Positions 39,625 to 49,800 of a stretch of DNA of 64,000 nt are shown here, piece after piece (within the stretch, counting starts at the first letter, position 1; every line of letters starts with the position of its first letter). The translations under genes were made by a program, and so were the position numbers. Origin of the DNA: Beroe ovata (taxonomy: Eukaryota; Ctenophora; Nuda; Beroida; Beroidae). Location of the stretch: contig CAMPET010000190.1 of NCBI GenBank assembly GCA_946803715.1, positions 52,286-116,285 on the forward strand, written 5' to 3'. The notes beneath the pieces are model-generated. The model was not told where the DNA came from. It made no database searches and worked only from the letters and a program-made list of their open reading frames with translations.

Positions 39625-40863
39625 TTACAAATCATCGAGGAGATCGTCATCATCATCTTCCACCTCAAGATTGGCGCAAATTTCGTCACTCTTCAGGAAA
39701 AACTCCGCCTCAACCTCCAAGACTGGACTACCGCTACATTCCGCCCTGAAGGAGTATTTTGATATAATTCATGTAGGATTCATGTAGTGCACACGTTGTA
39801 GGACTAGGATTAATTGTGCACACGTTGCGCGCCCCTATTTAATTCTTAACTGTGAACTGAAACGTCGCGCGGCAAGTTTCGCCATGCAACCTGCGAACAG
39901 GATTATTGATTAATCCCTGCCATCCCTGGTATGATTTATTGATTTTATCCTTGGCCTTGTCGAGGGAATTTCAAATTTAATAATGAATAATGTATTGGTG
40001 TGCTTTGTTTGTTCAGTATATTGTCAAAATCAAACATCATTTTGCAGTTCCATGATGTTATTGTTTAGCTTAAACTGCAGTTTACACAATACCCCCCGTA
40101 TGAATGATGGACAATGGTATTGACACATGAGGCAGATTGTTACAAAGGCACAACTGAGACAACATGTGGAGAAATAACAAATAATACCCCTAACAACGAA
40201 ACACAATCTTTGAATTCGCGAATTTGAATTAGCCACAAATCGAAATTATTAAAATATCGTGACTGTTGAAGACGAAAAAATGATTGCAGTTTTATGATAT
40301 TGAAGATGGTATTCAACTTCAAGAGCGCACTTTATGCTGTGCTTACTCAGGCACGTAGGTAGACATATTTTGCGGACAAGCTACGGCAGGGGTATTGGGG
40401 TCCAGGGGCAAAGCCCCTGGTCGGGGGCCAGAGTGTTGTAGACGAAATCTGTTATTAAGAAAATATCACAGTAGCAACAAAATAAGAGGAGCAAAAAATT
40501 TATGCTAGAGTGAAGAACTGAAGAAAATGCGATGATCTGAGGCGTTAGATACTCATTTAAATTGCAGAATACATGGCTTTTATTGTTTGTCGTAGCGATG
40601 GAAAATAGTGATTTAGTGGTTTTAGGGGAGTGTCCCGATATGAGATATCCGAAGGTACTGAAAAGAAAAGAAGAAAATCATCTATAATCAAGAGCAGGGG
40701 TCTGGGGGCGCAGCTTCCAGAAGCCAAAGGTTAAGTTCTGTTCGATTGCGCGATATCCTTCAAAATTGTCCTCTTATTGCTTTGTTACACTGGAAATAAA
40801 CGAATCACCCCCTTATTGCCTACCAGACCTCGTTGCCTACTCTGTAATAACCTAATTAGTAGN

Positions 40864-40896
<33 letters not shown>

Positions 40897-43800
40897 CCCA
40901 AATTAGACCAGAGGTCATTGAATGGGAAGCCGACGACACCGGTGTCGCACCAGTGTCTGCATTCGAGCCAATGACCCCCGAATTTTTGTTTACGTTATTC
41001 ATATTGCTCAAGTAAACACAACCGAATTCCAGAATTTTGATTTGGGGTATCGATTGAAGCCTCAGGGAGGGAAAATAGAGCTGAAATCTCAGTTTGAATC
41101 AATTAGGTGCCCTAAAATAATTTCGGATGAAAAAATGGAATCGCATTCACTCTGTAGCTCCCATCTCGAGGAATAGTATCCCACACTGCCGTCCAAGTCT
41201 GTAAGATTAATGATTTGTGTATGCCAATTGCCAATTGGCTGAACGGTCTGAATCAGAATGATACCGGCTGCTATTTTATAGTGCATCGAGGAAAATAGCA
41301 GGAGTCTGGGGGCGGCAGCTACCAGAAGCCAGCGCCACTCTCTTGAACAAAATGCCAATAAACAAGAATTTGCACCGTCTAATATCCAACCAACAGTTCC
41401 ATGGATGTTCCTAATACGATCCATATTAGATTGCAATCAACAATACCAAAACGGCAGGGGTCTGGGGGCGGCAGCACCCAAAGTTATTTGCCGAGAGCAC
41501 AGGACTCAAATGGAATAACAAGTTACTCCATCGCCTTCTTACATTAGTTTCACTATTGCTTAGTTTCACTATTTCTGTTAGCAGTCATGTAAGAGCGAAA
41601 CAGCAGTGGTCAGAAGGCTCAACGCATATGTCCCGTAATAAGAAAATTCTATCCGTTTTTCAAATAAAGACTAGCTCATACAACATCTACTCGTTGTAAT
41701 GGAGTACTGTGTAGGCTCCCGTTGTCAAACACAAGGAAACATTTCCTCTAAACGAGACTTATAAAATCGATTTTGGTCAAGACAGAGTGGTTATGTGCCT
41801 AGCCTGGCGAACACGGTGGTGATCCTTGCTATACGGCATGTTAAACAAGGAATTGAAACCATGGGGTTCCGTACAGACCACTCTGTCACAGAAGTTGACA
41901 GCCTAATCACATTCCGTGCACCGAAAATTTCCGCCAAAAAATATTCACGTTTTTTAAATGGATGACAGCGCTAATGTTTCAACTTGCCCACATTCTATAC
42001 TTTATATGAAAGTTATATACCTTGCTTCTCCATTCGTTAGATGTTGATCCGGGACACTGACAAAATGATTCAGGCCCAAAAATACCATATTTGCACAATT
42101 TTTTTCGCTTGCTATTACTGTGAAGGAGTAAACTGTGAAGTGTGAGTCAAGTGTAATAGGTATTTTGCGTGACTTCGTTACCATGAAAGGGAATTAGCCG
42201 AACTTTCGATTTTAATGATCTCCTTCAGCTGATACAGCTGGTGCTGATGTCGCAATCAGTAATCACATGTGTCTGTTTGTACAGCACATAACGAGTGGTG
42301 CAAACAGACACTAAACTTTAATCTATTCCTATTGTTGGACCTTAGAAATTTACCAAATGTGTCCGTTGTTGCAGCCGCGACTTGTGTAACTCCAAATAAT
42401 GGAGTGTTCTACTGACAATAAGGTTGAGTTACAATCATAGTGCAAACAACAGCACGAGCAAGTTCCATCTTTTGTTTGAACAGAATCTATTCGAAATTGT
42501 CTCCGCATTATTCGACAACAGGAACAATGGAACAACAGAGTCAACATTCCGAGAGGTTGCCCAACTCATGCTTTTTAAGGCAGTGCAACTCAAGGGTTCC
42601 TCAGTGGAGTTCAGCTAAAGCCTGAGACACCGCTCCTCAGTGAAGCCCAACTCTTTTCATGAAGAGACTTCGGATTCACATCTTCGTTAGAGAAGTTTTA
42701 ACGAAATATGCAATGACCACAATCTCACCATGACTTTTGAAATTATAAATCTACTCTTTTCAAATTTCACCCACTTTTAAATTTTTAACCCTCTTCTTTT
42801 AAGGTTATGAAGATGACACTTTTAACCGTTGGACTCCTATGCCTTACTACTTTGGTTCTGCATCTGAATGCAATGACTGTTGATGGTGTGGAAGTGGAAA
42901 ACAACCAATTCCTCATCTACAACAAGGTCTATTGGAAAGCTAGGCTGACACAGTTTGGCAAAAGATGGTACGACTGGGGAAGCTATGAACATGACATTAG
43001 CGATAACCAACTGTGGAGCTTCACACCCCACCCTTACAAGAGTGGCTGTTACTACTTGGAAAATGAGGCCTATCAGAATTACAGACTCGCATACAACAAG
43101 AAAAATGGAGGAATCATGTACAGTGGAAACTATTTCGATGACCAACTATGGAAACTGACACCTTCTGGTAAAAATGACGGTTTTTACTACATTGAGAACT
43201 GTCAGTATACCGATAGGAGGATTGCCAAGTTTGCAGCTGGGGACAAGAAGTTGACAGTGTACAAGGGAGGAAAGTTCGAAGATCAATTGTGGAAACTGGT
43301 CCCACGATTCAAAGCTGAGATCTACACTGACACCATCTTCCACTCAGACAACCGTCAGGGAAGCACTGATATCTCGAGAGAAATATCCGTCACAACCGGA
43401 GTGGTGAAGTCATCTGCGTCTTCAGTGCGAAGCACAACATCCTACACTATGTCCATGGAAGCGAGCATTGGTGGAAATAGTGCCTCCGCTGAGTTCAGCC
43501 AAGAAATTGAGACCAGCATTTCTTCAAGCACTGAAACAAGTTGGTCCAAGACTGAAACCATTGGTTTCACAATCCCTGCTGGCAAGAACGTCAAGGTGAT
43601 GCAGCACAAAGTGAAGTTTGAGGGTGTCATTCCCTCGGATTCGTGTACCCTGATGACAGCGTTCAAGGTCTTTGAGAGTGACACCGCTACATTCTCTGAT
43701 CCTGACAAGTTTATCATGTAAAGGAGATGGTCTTGAGATGAAGCTACAATTGAAGAAAAACCTTCAATTTATATTTGGGAAATAATATTATCAAATCGGT

Positions 43801-46800
43801 GTAGATCTTTGGTCCCAAACCAATCGGCAAAGTCTAAAAATCTGAGACAGAGGTCTCAAATGCCTGAGAAATCAACAGTGGTTCTTCAAGGGTGGAGGTG
43901 AGGTTTCAAAGCCTTCACCCTCAACATCAAACTAATTAAATTGAATTGAAAGTACAGTTAAGTCCAGAAGACGAAAATGGTACATTATTAGAATATCAGA
44001 TCGCCCCATCTTTAAGCCTTGCTTAAACGGGGAAGGAACAAATAATCTATCATCCCAACTATTCAGCCCTTTTGCTATCTGGAAGCGGAATGAGACCGAC
44101 CTGAGCAGTATGCGGATTTCCCGATTTCGGTCTGGCCGCAAAAATACACTCCTTATAGTGTAAAGGTGGTACCCATTTTCTAAAATCACCTGTTAAGCTA
44201 CTGGATTTTACCTCTGACTGCGGTATATACAGCCGAAATCTGAATTGGCAAACTTCGGAATGTGTTGCTTTATTCCATTCCCATGGTGGTTCTAACACTT
44301 ACGTGAGTGACCGGTAGTCGGTATATCTACATTCTACACAATGGAGAAAAAAGGGGGAATGAAAAAGACGCGCAATTGCAAATAGTGGAAATTGCTTACA
44401 ATTACGCATCTTAATCTTCTGACTGCAGTTTTTCAATTTCAGTCCACCCCTCTTTAAATCGATGCGTACGCCGTACACATACTGGATAAATGCTCAATAT
44501 CCTAATACGCGTATGGCTGCAACTGGATCGCGAAAATGGACTGACCGAAAATGGACCGATAAAAACGCACAAAGACATTGAAAGCACACTATTTCATCTA
44601 AAACGCGCGTTACATCTCAGCCCAGCGACTAGGCCAAACAATGTCAACCCCATGTGTCAACCATATGCTATACGTCATCCAAAGATGCCAACTTGAACTA
44701 CATATAGCATATGATTATGCCAAACAATCGTGACAACCTGACGACAAACTAGAGATGAGGTCTGACCTATCCTGCTTTGTCGAACTATACCTGATCAGGT
44801 AACAAACAAGTTCCTGTGTGAAATTCGCGAAAAAGAAGTACAATTATTATTATTCCGATCCGAATTGCGGGTTTTTTTCAATCCACCCGTTTTCGATCCA
44901 GGTGCATACCTGGCACGTAGCCAGACTTTTTTCCGGGGGGCTCGACGAGCGAAGCGAGCAAGCTAAGGCAGGGGCAGGGGGGCAAAGCCCCCCGGAAAAT
45001 TTTTTCAGACGAAATCTGGTATTAAAGAAAATATCAGAGTAACGAAAAATAAGAGGAGCAAAAACGATATGCAAGAGTGAAGAACTGAAGAAAATGCGAT
45101 GATCTGAGGCGCTAGATACTCATTTAAATTGCAGAATACATGGATTTTATATTTTTGTCGTAGCAATGGAAATATAGTTGTTTTGGGCCACTGTCCCGAT
45201 ATCCAAAGGTACTGAAAGAAAAGCAGAAAATCACCTATAATCAGGAGCAGGGGTCTGGGGTCTGGGGTCGCAGCCCCAGAAGCCAGAGGTTAATTTCTGT
45301 TCGATTGCGCGATATCCTTCAAAATTGCTTTGTTACACTGGAAATAAACGGGTCTTGGGGCACTGCCCTGATATACAACGACATCATATTACTGAATAGA
45401 CAGTAGAATTCCAGTATCACAGGTCGTTCTTAATCAATATGCTCCATTAAAGTACAAGCAGGGGTCTGGGGGCGCAGCCCCCAGAAGCCAGACGTTAAGT
45501 TCTGTATGAAAGGGCGAAGTCTATGAAAATATCTATCCGAGGTCCAATTTTTCCGGGGGGAGGGGGGTGGCCCCCTGGCCCACCGCTGTCTACGTGCCTG
45601 GTGCATGCATATCAATTATTGGGGTCACAGACTGCCTTCTAATTTTATCATGTTGTCATTAGGGTCATTAATGCCAGATTTTTGTCTAGGGCCCCAGTCT
45701 TTCAAGATCTCGGCGCTGCTTCGAAGTTCTCTTCACCTCAGAAATGGATATTAGCTGTGAATACGAGTCAGCTGAAGAAAACCCGGTGATTTTGGTCAAA
45801 TGATCTTGATATTCTACTGTGAGCTTGAAAAACCTCTGGCTGTACAAATACAACAGTGGACAATAATTTCTTGGCCCGGAATTATAATTAAGCATCCCTT
45901 TCCCAGAGTTTATGGGTCGGTTTGTTGATAACAGTTCATGTAAGTTGATCCATTCTCTTTTGAATCAATGAACAGGATGCTTTTCCCGACAATTTCCAGT
46001 ATATTCCCAGTGAAGCATCCTCATAACTCATTACTGAGTCAAAAGAGAATAGATCAACTGACCTGAATCATTTCTTGTTCATAATTTCTCAACATTGAAA
46101 TCAATCTCTCACTAGGATAGGTATGCTACATTCTGGTGTATTTCTGGTGTGTCTGACGACATTGGTCGTCTCCACATCGGGGTTGGTTCTCGATGGTATG
46201 GAAGTGGATAACAACCAATTCCTCATCTACAACAAGGCCTATTGGAAAGCTAGACTGACACAGTTAGGTAAAAGATGGTACGACTGGGGAAGTTATGAAT
46301 TTGACGTCCACGATGACCAACTGTGGAGCTTCACACCCCACCCTTACAAGAGTGGCTGTTACTACTTGGAGAATGAGTACTATCAGAATTACAGACTCAC
46401 ATACAACAAGAAAAATGGAGGAATCATGTACAGCGGAAACTATTTCGATGACCAACTCTGGAAACTGGTACCTTCTGGTAAAAATGACGGTTTTTACTAC
46501 ATCCAGAACTGTGTGTATACTGATAGGAGGATTGCCAAGTTCGGTGCAGGGAACAAGAAGTTGACAGTGTACAGAGGTGCATTACACGAAGATCAGCTGT
46601 GGAAACTGGTCCCACGATTCCAGGCAGATATTTACACTGACACCATCTTCCACTTTGACAACCGTCAGGGAAGCACTGATATCTCGAGAGAAATCTCTGT
46701 GACAACCGGAGTGGTGAAGACAACTGAAACTTCGGTTAGAAGCATGGTCTCGTATTCCATGTCGTTGGAAGCCAGCATTTACGGGATGACTGCAACTCAA

Positions 46801-49800
46801 GAGTTTTCAGCTGAACTGGAAAACTCGTTTACCAGCACCACAACATCCAGCTGGTCCAAGACAGAGACCATTGGTTTCACAATCCCTGCTGGCAAGAACT
46901 TCAAGGTGATGCAGCACAAGGTGAATTTTGATGGAGTTATTCCCCAAGATTCCTGTACTTTGTTGACCGCAATCAAGGTCTTTGAGAGTGACACCGCTTC
47001 ATTCACCGATCCTGACAAGTTTATCATCTAAATCACGAGCTGTTGCTGGTTCGAGGCTCTTCCAAGAAGATGTGATTGAAATGGGTATTCTAAATTATTG
47101 CATTTAAAAACTTCTGTCTCTGTTCTTGTAGTCTCATGAATCAAGTGGTTGTGTATTCATCACTTTCTTAGATTGCATTCTCTTGCTCCATACTGCTCTG
47201 AATTTCAATTTTTCTAATCCTTGACATCTGTAACACGATATATTCCTAGGAGCATGGCAATGATTGGAGTTTCCGCAGTGGTGTTCGTGTCACTCTTCCT
47301 ATTCGGTTATGGGGACGATTTTGTGATCGACAACAACCAGTTCCTTCTGTACAACAAAGTCTACCACAAGGCTAGACTCCGTCAGTGGGGCAAAGGCTGG
47401 CGAGACTATGGGACCTGGGAACATGAAATCGGAGACAATCAACTGTGGGAGTTTGAGCCACATCCCACTCAAAGTGGATGCTACTACATCATCAACGAAG
47501 CCAATAATAGGTACAGGCTGGCCGATCACAAGCAACATGGCCTCATCTTGGTAAAGGGAACTTACAAGAACAACCATTTATTCAAGCTGATACCCTCTGG
47601 AAACAACGACAATTATTTCTACATCAACAGCTGCTTGTACACAAAGCAGAGAATCACAAAATACGGAGCCGCCAACGACAAGGTCGGTCTGTACAAAGGA
47701 GACAGGTTCAATGACAACCAACTCTGGAAACTGGTCCCACGATTCCAGGCAGACATCTACACTGACGCTATCTTCCACTTTGATAACCGTCAAGGAAGTA
47801 CTGCTATCACGAGGGAAATATCTGTTACAACCGGGGTGGTAACAACGCAGCAAACCTCTGTGAGAAGCACAGCAACATTCAAAACATCAATGGAAGCAAG
47901 TGTCGCTGGAATGAAGGCCTCAGCAGAGTTTACTCAGCAGTTAGAAACCAGTTTGTCAAGCAGCACCACTGAGAGTTGGTCTAAGACGGAGAAGATTTCC
48001 TTCACTATTCCGCCCGGTAAAAACTTCAAGGTGATGCAGCACAAGGTTGACTTTACAGGAGTGGTTCCACAGGACTCCTGCACTCTGCTCACCAGTATCA
48101 AGATATTTGAGAGTGATACAGCAACATTTGCGGACCCAGACAACTTTATCATTTAAATTCTAGTTTCGCAAATATTCATTTGAGTTAGTTTTTTGACTGA
48201 ATTTTAACGTTTCCTCATGCATCACTTGACCTTCATGAATTATTATGAGGGCATGACTTGACGCCCACTAATCCGACTTTTCCTGAAAAAATATCGATAA
48301 TGGATATCACCCGGGGCAGGCTAAATATAATTCTTGACTTCTGTTTTCCATTAATTTTGAAATGAATAAAATGTACTTCATGTCTATCATTCTTTTTCTA
48401 TAACATACCTGTGTCAAAATACCCGTGTCAAAATACCTGTGGATGAGACTGAGGTTGTTGTCCTTCAGAATTTTCTTCACAGTAGAGTTCGCTACCACTT
48501 GCTTCAAAAAGTCGTTGAACAAACCGAAGAGATCATTCTTTACGCAACACCTCCTCAGACTGATCAGGCACTCGGCAAGATGCACTCCACCGTACTGCAC
48601 TATCCGAGTAATGACATCCCTCATCATTCGGCACGCGGCCTCAGCCCCCAGTTTTCCTTGGACAACTTCAAAATCTTGTAGAGGGGCAGTCGTGCTAATC
48701 TTGACCTCCGAGCCTGGATTGATAATTTAGTTTTATAGTGTGCAATGTTCGACTGTTAGAGGAGACCCCTGACCTGATCATCAGGTTTTTCCTGCGAGGT
48801 TCCCACCTAGCAAATTATCAAGACAAATGTCGTCTTTCTTTATCTTCTTTATGTCGTTCTTTTCGTCTTGGTCAACTTTGTCAAGGTCAAACATTTCGCC
48901 AGCTGCACGCTTCTTTACCTTTTCTTCAACTTGAACTATGTTGAATACTTGGTTACAGACCTTAACGGCGTCAGAGCTGAAAGTTGACAGATGTAAGATG
49001 TAAATAGAAATCACAGAATAAAGTGAAAAAATTAAAAATGATTATTTTCAAAAAAATGCACCATTTGAAATTGAATTGCCAAATCGATAACCTGTTATGA
49101 AACTGGGGTGGCTTGAAAAAGTGGGACATGTCGACTGTCGGGATGGGTACTTTGGGGTGTAGGAGTTTGTGAGTTGCACATTCGTATCTTCGTTGTATGT
49201 CCGGATTCGCTATTTCGCTCGCCTTGAACTGCCAGTTGCGTGACGGTTATAGTGATTGGTTACGAGACTATTTTGTGGCAACTGTTACAATTTCATGGAT
49301 TAACAACTCACATCGGTCGTAGTTGATAGATCCATACTGTCAATGAGACTGTCAATTGCATTCAGCTGATCAGTGGTCGGCTCAGCCTTTATCTTAGGAA
49401 ACTCTGCTTTTCTGAATGTAATGAAGCAATGAATAACTCCCGCAAATGAAGTGAATTAAGAAATTTTGACTAAAAATCAATTCTCTGACTTACTTGATCA
49501 CATTGGAAAATGGCATCTCTACCATCATTAAAGTGGCTCGGTACTCCCGCACATTCGGGAGGAGACAACACAGTTTGGGAGGCGTGTCATCTTTCCTAAC
49601 GTATCTGGAAATTAAATGAGGACATCTGCCGTTATCTATCAAAATAACACCCCATTTCACCTCAGTGTGACGCAAGTGCTTACAGACGCTTTCTGCAAAC
49701 GCATACTCTATTATATTCGGTAAAATCTCGGCATAAAACCTGCAGATAGCCACCATGTTGAGATCCCTGAGTGCAGTGGCAAAGGCGGCGAGCCCCGCGG

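Noticed and set aside
40864-40894. Poly-C tract as a biological signal
   Set aside because: It directly follows an N and is probably a gap-edge artefact.
47221-47253. Earlier start for pore-former copy 3
   Set aside because: The frame is open but its first codon is TTG. A splice-acceptor-like CCTAG precedes the ATG at 47254, which begins a good signal peptide.
48307-48436. Ku80 ending by reading on past exon 13 to a stop at 48307
   Set aside because: The extra residues do not resemble any Ku80. Splicing at 48437 to 39745 restores the conserved C-terminus in frame.
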